Shown: positions 1-8,890 of the stretch, piece by piece
Numbering within the stretch: the stretch's first letter is position 1
Layout: each line of letters opens with the position of its first letter
Assembly: GCF_040675875.1 (NCBI RefSeq)
Contig: NZ_JBEGII010000001.1
Coordinates: forward strand, 124,001 to 188,000
Direction: 5' to 3'
Length of the DNA: 64,000 bases
From: Microbacterium sp. LWO12-1.2
GTDB taxonomy: Bacteria > Actinomycetota > Actinomycetes > Actinomycetales > Microbacteriaceae
Made by a program: the position numbers and the translations under genes
The notes under the pieces: model-generated
What the model saw: only the letters and a program-made list of their open reading frames with translations
The model's database searches: none
Told to the model about the DNA's origin: nothing

Positions 1-318
1 CTGCAGATCCACCGTGACGATTCGGGTCCCTGGGTGCTCGGCTTCGCGCTGCTCGCGCTCGGCGGTCTCATGCTCGCTCTGTTCGTGCCGCGCCGTCGCA
101 TGTGGGTCAAGGCCACGGCGAACCCAGACGGCATCGCACTCGAGTACGCAGGACTCGCGCGCGGCGAAGACCCCACCATCGCAATCGCCCTCGACGACCT
201 GGTCGCCGGCCACGCGCGTCTGCTCGACGCGGCCGGCGGCTCTACCGCTGTCGATGCGGAGGACGCTTCGACAGGCTCAGCGACCCAGGCGACATCCGAT
301 ACCCCGAAAGTAGACTGA
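1..318 (+). CDS. resB: Cytochrome c biogenesis protein ResB, C-terminal fragment
   Basis: The frame is open from the first base, so only the last 105 residues are present and the N-terminus lies outside the window. ResB works with ResC/CcsB in System II cytochrome c maturation, carrying heme to apocytochrome c on the outer face of the membrane. The fragment has one hydrophobic segment (about residues 12-27, ending LFVPRRRMWVK) followed by a soluble tail, matching the ResB C-terminus. It sits five bases upstream of ccsB, as expected. The last 20 residues are encoded across a dispersed repeat (266-286), so the tail is probably not conserved. Confidence 0.85.
   Translation: MQIHRDDSGPWVLGFALLALGGLMLALFVPRRRMWVKATANPDGIALEYAGLARGEDPTIAIALDDLVAGHARLLDAAGGSTAVDAEDASTGSATQATSDTPKVD
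266..286 (+). repeat. Dispersed CTTCGAC-GGCTCAG repeat inside resB
   Basis: The 21-base element beginning CTTCGACAGGCTCAGCGACC matches 19 of 21 positions with the 5' arm of the inverted repeat between rpoB and rpoC (49278-49298). Here it lies inside the resB reading frame and encodes part of its tail. Confidence 0.6.
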
Positions 319-322
319 CACC

Positions 323-1306
323 ATGTTCGACCTCAACGTGATCTCGCCGATCCTGCTGTGGACGGCGATCGCGATCTACGCCGCGGCGTTCGTGGCCTAC
401 GCCTTCGATCTCGCGCGTCGTTCGCAGTTGAGCGCCGACTCGCAGACGGTCGCCCAGGCCGAGCTCGTCGGTGCCGGCGTCGGTGCCCGGGGCGCTGCCG
501 CGACGAAGGCCACGGCGGGAACCACGGATGCCGCCCCGCAGCAGTTCGTGATGGCACGCATCGGCACATCGCTGACGGTGCTCGCGTTCCTGTTCCACTT
601 CGCCGCGACCCTCACCCGCGGCATCGCGGCCGGTCGCGTCCCGTGGGCGAACCTCTACGAGTTCGCGATGATCGGCACGCTGCTCATCATCGCCGTCTAC
701 CTCATCGTGCTGGTGCGCGTCGATCTGCGGTTCCTCGGCACGTTCATCACGGGTCTCGTGGTGGTGCTGCTCGGACTGGCGGCGACGAACTTCTACATCG
801 ACGTCTCGCCGCTCATGGACCCGCTGAAGAGCGTGTGGCTGGTCATCCACGTGTTCGTGGCTTCGCTCGGCACGGCATTCTTCGCTCTCGCCTTCGCGCT
901 GTCGGTCATCCAGCTCATGCAGTCGCGTCGGGAGCGTCGCGTGGCGGAAGGGGCGGAGAAGACCGGCCCCGGCTTCCTGCGCACCTTCCCCGGTTCCGAG
1001 CGGCTCGAGAGCATGGCGTACCGCTTCACCATCATCGGGTTCATCCTCTGGACCTTCACCCTGATCGCCGGATCCATCTGGGCGTACTACGCGTGGAGCC
1101 GCTTCTGGGGCTTCGACGTCAAGGAGACCTGGACCTTCGTGATCTGGGTGCTCTATGCCGGCTACATCCACGCACGAGCGACCCGCGGATGGCGCGGGAA
1201 CCCTTCGGCGTGGTTGGCCATCGTCGGCTTCGCGGCCGTCATGTTCAACTTCACGATCGTCAACGTCTTCTTCAAGGGACTGCACGCCTACTCCGGCCTC
1301 TCCTGA
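323..1306 (+). CDS. ccsB: c-type cytochrome biogenesis protein CcsB/ResC
   Basis: This 327-residue multi-pass membrane protein handles heme in System II cytochrome c maturation together with ResB. It contains the tryptophan-rich heme-handling motif as WGFDVKETW near residues 263-271, surrounded by hydrophobic segments, and histidines that could serve as axial heme ligands. Length and layout fit CcsB/ResC. The ATG is preceded by TAGACT (311-316) and a six-base gap with no Shine-Dalgarno sequence. An internal leaderless promoter overlapping the resB stop codon may therefore exist in addition to operon readthrough. A long non-conserved loop follows the first membrane segment (about residues 35-70). 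Confidence 0.92.
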   Translation: MFDLNVISPILLWTAIAIYAAAFVAYAFDLARRSQLSADSQTVAQAELVGAGVGARGAAATKATAGTTDAAPQQFVMARIGTSLTVLAFLFHFAATLTRGIAAGRVPWANLYEFAMIGTLLIIAVYLIVLVRVDLRFLGTFITGLVVVLLGLAATNFYIDVSPLMDPLKSVWLVIHVFVASLGTAFFALAFALSVIQLMQSRRERRVAEGAEKTGPGFLRTFPGSERLESMAYRFTIIGFILWTFTLIAGSIWAYYAWSRFWGFDVKETWTFVIWVLYAGYIHARATRGWRGNPSAWLAIVGFAAVMFNFTIVNVFFKGLHAYSGLS

Positions 1307-1390
1307 CCTCGCGATCAGGGTGGTTCTCCCTGCCGATACGCGGAGGTATGCTCATCGCGGGGGAGGCACTGTGAACGGGAGGACTGATCC

Positions 1391-2026
1391 GTGACCATCG
1401 AGATCGGAATCATCGAAGACCATCCTGCGATGCTGCTCGGCACCGTCGCGATCCTCCATCAGAGCGAGGACATCCGCGTGGTCGCTCATGGGACGACGGC
1501 GGCGGCTGTCGTGCGACACGGCGGTCCGCTGCACGTGGTCCTGCTCGATCTGTCACTCGCCGACGGCACCGGCCCCGCCGAGAACATTCGGGTGCTGGCG
1601 CCCGTGGGCGCGCCGATCATCGCCTACACGTCCGGCGAGCGGCCGCACCTGATCCGCGAGGCCGCGCGCGCCGGCGCCTCCGGGATGATCCGCAAGTCCG
1701 ATCGGATCGACCTGATCGCCGATGCGGTGCGCCGTGCCGCCCGCGGCGAGATCGTCGCCAGTGCCGACTGGGCTGCTGCGCTCGAATCCGATCGCGAGTT
1801 CGTGTCGGCACAGCTGAGCCCCCGCGAATCGGAAGTGCTGTCGCTGTATGCCTCCGGAGAGACCGCGAAACAGGTCGCCCAGCTGCTGTACCTGTCGCCG
1901 GAGACGATCATCGATCATGTGCGCCGCATCCGCGCAAAGTACGCAGCGGTCGATCGTGCGGCACCGACCAAGGTCGATCTCTTCCGCCGCGCCGTGGAGG
2001 ACGGGCTCGTCTCTCCGGAGCGCTGA
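1391..2026 (+). CDS. LuxR/NarL-family response regulator (orphan)
   Basis: This 211-residue two-domain regulator has an N-terminal receiver domain with acidic pair E9-D10 and phosphoacceptor D53 in VVLLDLSLADG. Its C-terminal LuxR helix-turn-helix starts near residue 140 (LSPRESEVLSLYASGETAKQ). The start is GTG, with a GGGAGGA ribosome-binding site eight to ten bases upstream. No histidine kinase lies next to it, so its partner must be encoded elsewhere. It is convergent with the SLC13 permease gene, 48 bases away. Family assignment is firm. The regulated genes are unknown. Confidence 0.85.
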   Translation: MTIEIGIIEDHPAMLLGTVAILHQSEDIRVVAHGTTAAAVVRHGGPLHVVLLDLSLADGTGPAENIRVLAPVGAPIIAYTSGERPHLIREAARAGASGMIRKSDRIDLIADAVRRAARGEIVASADWAAALESDREFVSAQLSPRESEVLSLYASGETAKQVAQLLYLSPETIIDHVRRIRAKYAAVDRAAPTKVDLFRRAVEDGLVSPER

Positions 2027-2073
2027 GCCAGAGCGCAGCGAGGGCTCGATGAGGTCTCAGGCGCTGCCAGGTC

Positions 2074-3642
2074 TCAGCCGCTGAACGGCCAGATCAGCGG
2101 CACGTAGAACACCGCGACCGCGAAGAACAGCAGCGTGAGCGGCAGGCCGAGTCGCGCATAGTCGCCGAACCGGTAGCCGCCCGGCTCCATGACCAGGAGA
2201 TTCGCGGGAGTCGCCACCGGTGTGAGGAATGCGGCGGCACCGGCGACCGTCAGCGCCATCAGGAACGGGAGCACCGAGGCGTCCATCGCGCTCGCCAGCG
2301 CGACGGCGACCGGCGCCACGATCAGCACGGTGGCCGTGTTGCTGATGAGCTGGCCCAGCACGAGCGTGATCACGACGATCACAGCCACGGCGGCCTGCGG
2401 TCCGGTGTCCCCCAACCACGTGCGCAGGGTCTCGGCGATCAGCGTCGCAGCGCCGGTCTCCTGGAAAGCCGTCGACAGCGGGATCATGCCGGCGACCAGG
2501 ATCACGGTGGTCCAGGAGATCGCGCGGTAGGCCCGCGCGATCGGCACCACCCCGGTCAGGATCAGCGACCCGGCAGCCAGGAGCCCGGCGATCGCGGCCG
2601 GAACGATGCCGGTGGCGAGCAGGACGATCATGGCGAGCAGGATGACGGCCGTGCGTTTCGCACCAGCGCCGAGCGGGACGGACCGACGCAGCGTGAGCGG
2701 CGCATCGACGACCAGGACCTCGTCACGCTGAGCGGTGTGGCGCTGCAGGTCGTCCCAGGGACCATCGAGCAGCAGTGCATCGCCCACGCGAAGCCTGTCG
2801 CCGGCGCTGTCGAGCGATTCGCCTCCGCGCCGCACGCCGAGCACCACGAGATCGCCACTCGGGGTGCACATGCCAGCGAAGACATGCAGCCCGATCAGTG
2901 AGGAACGCGGAGGCACGATCACCTCTGCCACGCCCCTCGTCGCCGACATCAGCGGACGGTCACTGGTGATCTCGTAGTCCGACCGCAGCGTGCGGGCGAG
3001 CTTCTCGAGATCGACCGGTGCCGACGCCGCGGCTCGTGAGGGGAGCAGGCGCGAGCCGAAGAGCAGGATGATCGCGAGCGTGCCGACCACCAGTGGGAGG
3101 CCGACCAGCGCGAACTCGAAGAAGCCGAAGGCGCGTCCGCCGTTGTCAGCGGACACCTCGGAGACGATGATGTTCACCGGCGTGCCCGTGAGCGCGAGCA
3201 TCGACCCCGCATGCGCAGAGAATGCGAGCGGCATCAGCATCTGCGAAGGCGCGATACCCGCGCGAGCTGCGACGACGACGACCAGGGGCAGGAGCGCGGC
3301 GACAGCGCCGTTCAAGCTGATGACTGCCGTGAGGACGGCCGTGAGCAGACCGATCGTGACCAACAGGCGACTGCGGTTCGTGCCGGTACGGGCGATCACC
3401 TCTTGCCCTGCCCAGGCGACGATGCCGGTGGACTCCAGAGCTTCGCTCACCACGAACAGAGCGGCGATGAAGAGCACGGTGGGGTCGCCGAAGCCTGCCA
3501 GCGCGCTGTTCAGATCGAGCACGCCGAAGAGGTAGAGGGCGACGGACACGCCGACGGCGACGACGCCGAGGGGAATGCGATTCGACACGAACGCGATCAC
3601 CGCGCACAGCAGAATGATGAGCGTCGTCACGATCGGGTCCAT
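2074..3642 (-). CDS. SLC13-type permease with one RCK_C domain
   Basis: A 522-residue membrane protein of the SLC13/divalent anion:sodium symporter superfamily. Hydrophobic segments form two halves, separated by a soluble part near residues 215-325 resembling a TrkA/RCK C-terminal domain (GLHVFAGMCTPSGDLVVLGVR, then RVGDALLLDG). Substrate cannot be read from sequence; sulfate, dicarboxylate or other anions are possible. Two ATGs compete. The one at 3642 (MDPIVTTLI) is preferred because TATGGT lies seven bases upstream and no ribosome-binding site precedes the ATG at 3654. The gene is divergent from the AbgT gene. Confidence 0.82.
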   Translation of the reverse strand: MDPIVTTLIILLCAVIAFVSNRIPLGVVAVGVSVALYLFGVLDLNSALAGFGDPTVLFIAALFVVSEALESTGIVAWAGQEVIARTGTNRSRLLVTIGLLTAVLTAVISLNGAVAALLPLVVVVAARAGIAPSQMLMPLAFSAHAGSMLALTGTPVNIIVSEVSADNGGRAFGFFEFALVGLPLVVGTLAIILLFGSRLLPSRAAASAPVDLEKLARTLRSDYEITSDRPLMSATRGVAEVIVPPRSSLIGLHVFAGMCTPSGDLVVLGVRRGGESLDSAGDRLRVGDALLLDGPWDDLQRHTAQRDEVLVVDAPLTLRRSVPLGAGAKRTAVILLAMIVLLATGIVPAAIAGLLAAGSLILTGVVPIARAYRAISWTTVILVAGMIPLSTAFQETGAATLIAETLRTWLGDTGPQAAVAVIVVITLVLGQLISNTATVLIVAPVAVALASAMDASVLPFLMALTVAGAAAFLTPVATPANLLVMEPGGYRFGDYARLGLPLTLLFFAVAVFYVPLIWPFSG

Positions 3643-3678
3643 AGGGCTGACCATAAACGGCGGTGAGCGACCCGGCAT

Positions 3679-3694
3679 CCCCCAATACTGGGGG
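3679..3694. promoter_or_regulatory. G/C-tract palindrome in divergent promoter
   Basis: Arms CCCCCA and TGGGGG are separated by four bases, lying between the divergent permease and AbgT genes. It could be an operator or part of a promoter structure. No cognate regulator is encoded nearby. Confidence 0.35.
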
Positions 3695-3729
3695 GGTCAG
3701 GTTCGGGTCACTCACGCCAGGATGGAATC

Positions 3730-5391
3730 ATGCCTGCCGAGAAGGAACTGAGCACCCCCGGTGCCGAGAGCAAGGGGTTCCTGAACTGGATCGAGAAGGT
3801 CGGCAACAAGGTGCCCGACCCCACGATCATGTTCGTCTACCTGATCGGACTGATCGCCGTGCTCTCCGCGATCCTGTCGTGGGTCGGGGTGTCGGTGACC
3901 GACGAGGTGGTCACCCCGGTGCCGCGCGACGAGTTCTCTCAGATCAACGAGCACCTCGGCGGCACGTGGAGCATCTACGATTCGGTCACGGGCGAGCCGG
4001 CGGAGGTTCCCGACTACATCGTGGAGAAGCGCACGTTCGACGTGCGCAACCTGCTCTCGGTCGAAGGCGTGCGCTTCTTCTTCACGTCGTTCGTTGACAA
4101 CTTCGCCGGCTTCGGGGTGGTGGCCGTCGTGCTGATCGCGATGGCGGGTGTCGGCGTCGCCGAGCACGCCGGACTCATGGGGGCGCTCATCCGCCGCGTC
4201 GTCAAGGTCGCACCGCGACGCTGGCTGGCATTCATCCTGATCTTCGTCGGGGTGCTCTCGTCGGTGGCGACCGATGCCGGATATCTGATCCTCGTCCCGC
4301 TCGCGGCGGCGGCGTTCCTCACGGTCGGGCGGAATCCGCTCGCCGGACTGGCTGCGGCGTTCGCGGGTGTCGGGGCAGCGTTCGGTGCCAACCTGCTGAT
4401 CACCCCGAGCGACAGCATGCTCACCGAGATCACGAACGAGGTGCTCACCTCCGCCGGGATGGAGCCGATCGAGGTCACGCAGAACTTCTACTTCGGGATC
4501 GTGTCGTCGATCCTTCTCGCGGTTGTCGCGCTGCTGGTGACGGTGTTCATCACCGAGAAGCGATTGGGCGCGTACGACCGCAGCGGGCTCACCATCGCGG
4601 ATGAGACCGAGAACATCGACCATGATGCCGAGGCGCGCGGCCTGCGGTTCTCGTTCTGGGCGCTGCTGGGCTACGTCGCCCTGATCGCGCTGCTCACGGC
4701 TCCTCCCGGTGCGCCGCTGCGTGACCCGGAGACCGGAGCGATCATCGGCACCACGCCGTTCATGGCGAGCCTGGTGTTCATCATCTCGCTGGCGTTCCTC
4801 GTGTGCGGCCTCGCGTACGGTGCCGGAGCGCGCACCCTTCGCGGTGGTTCCGCTGCGGTCGGAGCGATCGCGAAGACGTTCGCGAGCCTGGGCGGGCTGC
4901 TGGTGATGTTCCTGATGATCGCCCAGTTCATCGCCCTGTTCAACTGGACGAACCTGCCGACGGTGGCGGCAGTGTCGGCCGCGGAGCTGCTGCAGCAGGC
5001 CAACGTGCCGGCGATCGTGCTGCTGCTCGCGTTCATCCTCGTGATCGTGATCCTCGACTTCATCCTGCCGGGGCTGGTGCCCAAGTGGGTGATCTTCGCG
5101 CCGGTCTTCATCCCGATCTTCGCTTCGCTCGATGTGGCACCGCAGACGCTGCTCGCCGCCTACCGGGTCGGCGATTCGCCGGTCAACGTACTGACGCCGC
5201 TGATGGTCTATCTGCCCTTCATGGTCACCGTCGCCCAGCGCTACAAGAAGGATGCGGGCATCGGCACGATCATCGCCCTGATGATCCCGTACGCGATGTG
5301 GATGCTGATCTCCTGGGTCGCGCTCTACGTGGTCTGGTTCCTGCTCGGCATCCCGTGGGGACCCGGCTCCCCGGTCGACATGGTCGGCTGA
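3730..5391 (+). CDS. AbgT-family transporter
   Basis: A 553-residue membrane protein matching AbgT, the p-aminobenzoyl-glutamate transporter family. Diagnostic features include the N-terminal FLNWIEKVGNKVPDPTIMF segment, a large extracytoplasmic region near residues 60-120, and the C-terminal PLMVYLPFMV and YKKDAGIGTIIALMIPYA segments. Family members import p-aminobenzoyl-glutamate or export antimetabolites such as sulfonamides, so direction cannot be fixed. The aminopeptidase gene begins 76 bases downstream in the same direction. CAGGAT lies six bases before the ATG, which may be a weak leaderless -10. Confidence 0.9.
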   Translation: MPAEKELSTPGAESKGFLNWIEKVGNKVPDPTIMFVYLIGLIAVLSAILSWVGVSVTDEVVTPVPRDEFSQINEHLGGTWSIYDSVTGEPAEVPDYIVEKRTFDVRNLLSVEGVRFFFTSFVDNFAGFGVVAVVLIAMAGVGVAEHAGLMGALIRRVVKVAPRRWLAFILIFVGVLSSVATDAGYLILVPLAAAAFLTVGRNPLAGLAAAFAGVGAAFGANLLITPSDSMLTEITNEVLTSAGMEPIEVTQNFYFGIVSSILLAVVALLVTVFITEKRLGAYDRSGLTIADETENIDHDAEARGLRFSFWALLGYVALIALLTAPPGAPLRDPETGAIIGTTPFMASLVFIISLAFLVCGLAYGAGARTLRGGSAAVGAIAKTFASLGGLLVMFLMIAQFIALFNWTNLPTVAAVSAAELLQQANVPAIVLLLAFILVIVILDFILPGLVPKWVIFAPVFIPIFASLDVAPQTLLAAYRVGDSPVNVLTPLMVYLPFMVTVAQRYKKDAGIGTIIALMIPYAMWMLISWVALYVVWFLLGIPWGPGSPVDMVG

Positions 5392-5467
5392 CCGCCACCG
5401 TCACCTCGCAGCAGCCACCGACGCAGCACGACGCATCCCGAGATCCCCCGCACCGAAGGAACCGACC

Positions 5468-6979
5468 ATGGACCGCAGACCGAACAAGATCATCCCCGCC
5501 GACCTGCCGACCGTTCCCGGACTCGATGCCCTCGACGCCACGCGCATCGAGGTCGCCGAGGTCCCCGCCGATGCGCAGGCGATCGGCATCGGTGTCTACG
5601 CTGACGGCGACGTGCCCGCCGAGGTCGGGTTCGACCGCGCGGCGCTCGAGCATGCCGGGTTCACGGCGAAACCCGGCAGTGTGCTGACCGTGCCGCGCGC
5701 CGGGCAACCCGATCTCGTCGTGATCGGTCTCGGCGTGCGGGGCGACCTCACCGCCGATGTGTTGCGCGACGCTGCGGCGGCGCTCATGCGGGGCGCTTCC
5801 CGTCACGCGCGCCTGGGGCTGCGCATCGACGATCTCGCGGGTGTCGATCTCGCGATCGCCATCCGGGCGCTGGCCGAGGGGGCGCTGCTCGCCCGCTACC
5901 GCTACACGGTGCTGAACAGCACGACGAAGCACGTCGCCCTTGCCGCGCTGACCCTCGATCTCCCCGGTTACGGCGAGCTCGAAGGGCCTGTTGCCGAGGC
6001 GTTCGTCGGAGCCCGTGCGGCAGTGGTCGCACGCGACCTCGCCAACACCCCGCCCGGTCACCTCACCGCGGTCAACATGGGCGAGATCGCCCAGTCGCTG
6101 GGGGAGCGCTTCGGCTTCGCCGTCGAACTGTTCGACAAGGAGGCGCTGATCGAACTCGGCTGCGGCGGACTCCTCGGCGTGAACCAGGGATCGACCGAAG
6201 AGCCGCGCATGATCAAGCTGACGTACGCACCGACGGGTGAGAGCAGCGGCCACCTGGGCCTGGTCGGCAAGGGCATCATGTACGACTCCGGTGGCATCAG
6301 CCTCAAGCCGAGCGATCCGATGCATCTGCTGATGAAGATGGATATGGGCGGTGCGGCCGCCGTGCTCGGAGCGTTCACCGGACTGCGCGACGCCGGTACG
6401 ACGGCGACGGTCTCCGGCTGGCTCATGTGCACCGACAACATGCCATCGGGCACCTCGTACAAGCTCGGCGATGTGCTCACCGCGCGCGGCGGGACCACCA
6501 TCGAGGTGAAGAACACCGACGCCGAGGGGCGCCTCGTGATGAGCGACGCTCTCGTGCTCGCGAACGAGGACGGGGTCGACGCGATCATCGACATCGCCAC
6601 GCTGACCGGTGCCGCCCTGGTGTCGCTCGGATCCGCGCGGGCTCCCGTGTTCGGCAACGACCAGCCCACGGTCGATCTGGTCACCGCGGCTGCTGCTGCG
6701 GTCGACGAGCAGGTCTGGCAGCTGCCGCTGGAGCAGAAGTACCGCCCGCAGCTCGACTCGGAGATCGCCGACATCGCGAACCTCGGCGGCCCGTTCGCTG
6801 GTGCCACGACGGCGGCGCTGTTCCTCGAGCACTTCGTCGGGACGACCCCCTGGGCGCACCTCGACATCGCCGGGACCATGCAGACCGAGAAGGACGACGC
6901 GTGGCGCACCGCCGGAGCGACCGGGTTCGGAGCCCGGATCCTGCTCGAGGTCGCACGCCGGTTCGCTCCGGCTTCCTGA
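5468..6979 (+). CDS. Leucyl aminopeptidase family protein (M17)
   Basis: A 503-residue cytosolic metalloexopeptidase releasing N-terminal amino acids from peptides. The catalytic C-terminal half carries the M17 signatures LVGKGIMYDSGGISLK (metal-binding lysine and aspartate) and NTDAEGRLVMSDAL (metal ligands plus catalytic region). The N-terminal part is the usual variable M17 domain. An AAGGAA ribosome-binding site precedes the ATG. Position behind AbgT suggests the pair may import and cleave a dipeptide-like substrate, but E. coli abgAB hydrolases are of the M20 type, so this is inference. Confidence 0.93.
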   Translation: MDRRPNKIIPADLPTVPGLDALDATRIEVAEVPADAQAIGIGVYADGDVPAEVGFDRAALEHAGFTAKPGSVLTVPRAGQPDLVVIGLGVRGDLTADVLRDAAAALMRGASRHARLGLRIDDLAGVDLAIAIRALAEGALLARYRYTVLNSTTKHVALAALTLDLPGYGELEGPVAEAFVGARAAVVARDLANTPPGHLTAVNMGEIAQSLGERFGFAVELFDKEALIELGCGGLLGVNQGSTEEPRMIKLTYAPTGESSGHLGLVGKGIMYDSGGISLKPSDPMHLLMKMDMGGAAAVLGAFTGLRDAGTTATVSGWLMCTDNMPSGTSYKLGDVLTARGGTTIEVKNTDAEGRLVMSDALVLANEDGVDAIIDIATLTGAALVSLGSARAPVFGNDQPTVDLVTAAAAAVDEQVWQLPLEQKYRPQLDSEIADIANLGGPFAGATTAALFLEHFVGTTPWAHLDIAGTMQTEKDDAWRTAGATGFGARILLEVARRFAPAS

Positions 6980-7004
6980 ACCCCCACACAGAACGAGGAG
7001 TGCC

Positions 7005-7421
7005 ATGGCTTCATGGACGTATGTCGGACCGCTCAACTTCGCGGTGTTCGCGGTTCCCTTCGGCGTCGATCTCACGGTCGTCATCAAGGAACTGGAGACG
7101 CTCCAGCGCGCACATTCGATCGAAGTGCTCGACATCGAGCTGATCGCCGGAACGGCGGATGGCGGTGTGCGGCGGGAGACGTTCGAGAACGCCTCCGCTG
7201 ATGCGGCCGAGACGGATCTGCTCGACGACGAAGACCTGGCCGAGATCGGTCGAGAGCTCGCCGCTGGAGAACGCGCACTGGTTGTGGTCTACGAGGACCG
7301 CAGCCTCGCCGGGGTCGCTGGTCTGATCGGCGGACTCGGCGGCCGCAACATCTGGTCGGGCGGGATCGACGCCGCCGATCTCGATGACGATTCCGCACCG
7401 CAGGAAGGAGCAGGAGCATGA
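7005..7421 (+). CDS. DUF6325-like protein
   Basis: A 138-residue soluble protein beginning YVGPLNFAVFAVPF, followed by a predicted helix-strand region and an acidic stretch near residues 60-85. A conserved-looking glycine-rich hydrophobic patch (SLAGVAGLIGGLGGRN) follows. The layout resembles actinobacterial DUF6325 proteins, whose function is unknown. The ATG has GAGGAG upstream. Its stop codon overlaps the next start (ATGA), so the two are translationally coupled, suggesting joint function with the SHOCT protein. Confidence 0.65.
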   Translation: MASWTYVGPLNFAVFAVPFGVDLTVVIKELETLQRAHSIEVLDIELIAGTADGGVRRETFENASADAAETDLLDDEDLAEIGRELAAGERALVVVYEDRSLAGVAGLIGGLGGRNIWSGGIDAADLDDDSAPQEGAGA

Positions 7422-7693
7422 GCCTGTTGAGGACGGCTGCACGAGCTTCCGTGGCCACACGTGTCGTAGGGAACGTCCAGCGCCGCCAGCGCCAGCAGTG
7501 GGCCGCGCAGGATGCCGCACAGGCGGCAGCATCGGTTCCCCCGCCCTCGGCGCCTGCGCCTGCAGCCACTGTGCCTGCAGTCGACACGCAGCAGCTGATC
7601 GCCCAGCTGCAGCAGCTCGGACAACTGCGTGATGCCGGCGTGCTGACCGAGGCGGAGTTCACAGCCCAGAAGCAGCGTCTTCTCGGGTCCTGA
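7418..7693 (+). CDS. Small SHOCT-domain protein
   Basis: A 91-residue protein with a basic N-terminus, an alanine/proline-rich linker (about residues 25-55) and a C-terminal SHOCT motif (IAQLQQLGQLRDAGVLTEAEF). SHOCT is a short module found at protein ends, thought to mediate oligomerisation or membrane association. GGAGCAGGAGC precedes the ATG, which overlaps the upstream stop codon. Confidence 0.8.
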   Translation: MSLLRTAARASVATRVVGNVQRRQRQQWAAQDAAQAAASVPPPSAPAPAATVPAVDTQQLIAQLQQLGQLRDAGVLTEAEFTAQKQRLLGS

Positions 7694-7710
7694 CGGAGGC
7701 ATCACAGACT

Positions 7711-7734
7711 CGGATGCCGCAGTCGCGGCATCCG
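7711..7734 (+). terminator. Intercistronic hairpin
   Basis: Perfect ten-base arms CGGATGCCGC and GCGGCATCCG flank the loop AGTC, 17 bases after the SHOCT gene. A weak T tract follows. It could terminate or attenuate transcription before the next gene. Confidence 0.55.
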
Positions 7735-7772
7735 TCATTGAAGGCCGCTCCGGCGGCAAGGGGAGTAACAGC

Positions 7773-8177
7773 ATGTCTTTCTGGTCAACCATCGTCGACG
7801 CCATCTGGTGGTTCCTCACGATCTTCGTGTTCATCGCGTACTTGATGGCGTTGTTCTCGATCATCAGCGACCTGTTCCGCGACCGTGCGCTCAACGGTTT
7901 CGCCAAGGCGGTGTGGCTGCTGTTCCTGGTGTTCCTGCCGTTCCTCACCGCGCTGGTCTACCTGATCGCGCGCGGCAAGGGGATGGGTGAGCGCTCGGCG
8001 CAGCAGGCGGCGGCCGCTCAGCATCAGGCTGAGGACTACGTGCGTTCGATCGCCGGCTCGGCGGCGACACCGACCGATGAGATCGAGCGGGCCAAGCGCC
8101 TGCTCGATGCGGGCGCCATCAGCGACAGCGAGTTCGCCGCGTTGAAGCAGGCGGCGCTGGCCCGCGTCACGGTATGA
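7773..8177 (+). CDS. PLDc_N membrane protein with C-terminal SHOCT motif
   Basis: A 134-residue protein with two membrane segments (about residues 9-30 and 46-68) of the phospholipase D N-terminal (PLDc_N) type, but no phospholipase catalytic domain. A cytosolic linker and a C-terminal SHOCT motif (RAKRLLDAGAISDSEFAALK) complete it. GGGGAG precedes the ATG. It shares SHOCT with the protein encoded just upstream, suggesting the two assemble at the membrane. Its biochemical role is unknown. Confidence 0.8.
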   Translation: MSFWSTIVDAIWWFLTIFVFIAYLMALFSIISDLFRDRALNGFAKAVWLLFLVFLPFLTALVYLIARGKGMGERSAQQAAAAQHQAEDYVRSIAGSAATPTDEIERAKRLLDAGAISDSEFAALKQAALARVTV

Positions 8178-8205
8178 CCCGAGCGCCGGAGGAGGGGTCG
8201 AGCCG

Positions 8206-8772
8206 ATGAGGCACGATCCTTCCCGCGCGGTGCCCAGCGGCGCGGAGCCCCTGCCTTCTGGTGGGGGCGCCGCGCCGTCCGGCGCCGCGCGGATCAGCAC
8301 GCTCGCCACGTCGGCCGAGGGCGTCTACGGGCTCATCATCGTGGCGGGCATGATCGTGGTCAGCCGCAATCTCACGGCCAGCTCCGGTGAGGCGCTGCTG
8401 TCGGTGATCGCCACGTTGCTGGTGTTCTTCGCGGCGCACGTGTACGCGTCCGCCGTCTCGTGGATGGCAGATCACCCGGAGCGCGACGGCGGGATCCGCG
8501 CAGCGATCAGGCACGGGCTCCACGAATCGGTCGGTCTGTTGGGGCTCGCCGCCGTGCCCGTCCTGATCCTCTTCCTCGGCTTCGCCGGGTTGCTGCACGA
8601 CGGATTCGCCGTGTGGATGGCACTCGGCGCCGACGTCCTGCTGCTCGCCGTCGTCGGCTGGGTGATCGCCGGGGCACGCACCAGGAGCGTGTGGGCGCGG
8701 CTGGGCGGGGCGCTGGTCACGGCATCGTTCGGCGGTATCCTGATCGCGCTCAAAGCACTCATCCACCATTGA
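8206..8772 (+). CDS. Four-helix membrane protein of unknown function
   Basis: A 188-residue protein with a hydrophilic, glycine/proline-rich N-terminus and four probable membrane segments (about residues 44-58, 64-84, 110-130 and 135-155), followed by a short amphipathic end. GGAGGAGG lies upstream of the ATG. No diagnostic motif was recognised. It lies between the SHOCT cluster and the hydrolase gene on the same strand and may share their transcript. Confidence 0.6.
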   Translation: MRHDPSRAVPSGAEPLPSGGGAAPSGAARISTLATSAEGVYGLIIVAGMIVVSRNLTASSGEALLSVIATLLVFFAAHVYASAVSWMADHPERDGGIRAAIRHGLHESVGLLGLAAVPVLILFLGFAGLLHDGFAVWMALGADVLLLAVVGWVIAGARTRSVWARLGGALVTASFGGILIALKALIHH

Positions 8773-8890
8773 CCGGAACACGACCATCGACACTCCCTCC
8801 GCTGCCGACGCGCTGACCGACTCCCCGAACCTCTCTCGCCGCTGGTGGCACCTCGATCCCGGGGGTGCGCTGGGCGGACTCGGGGTCGCC

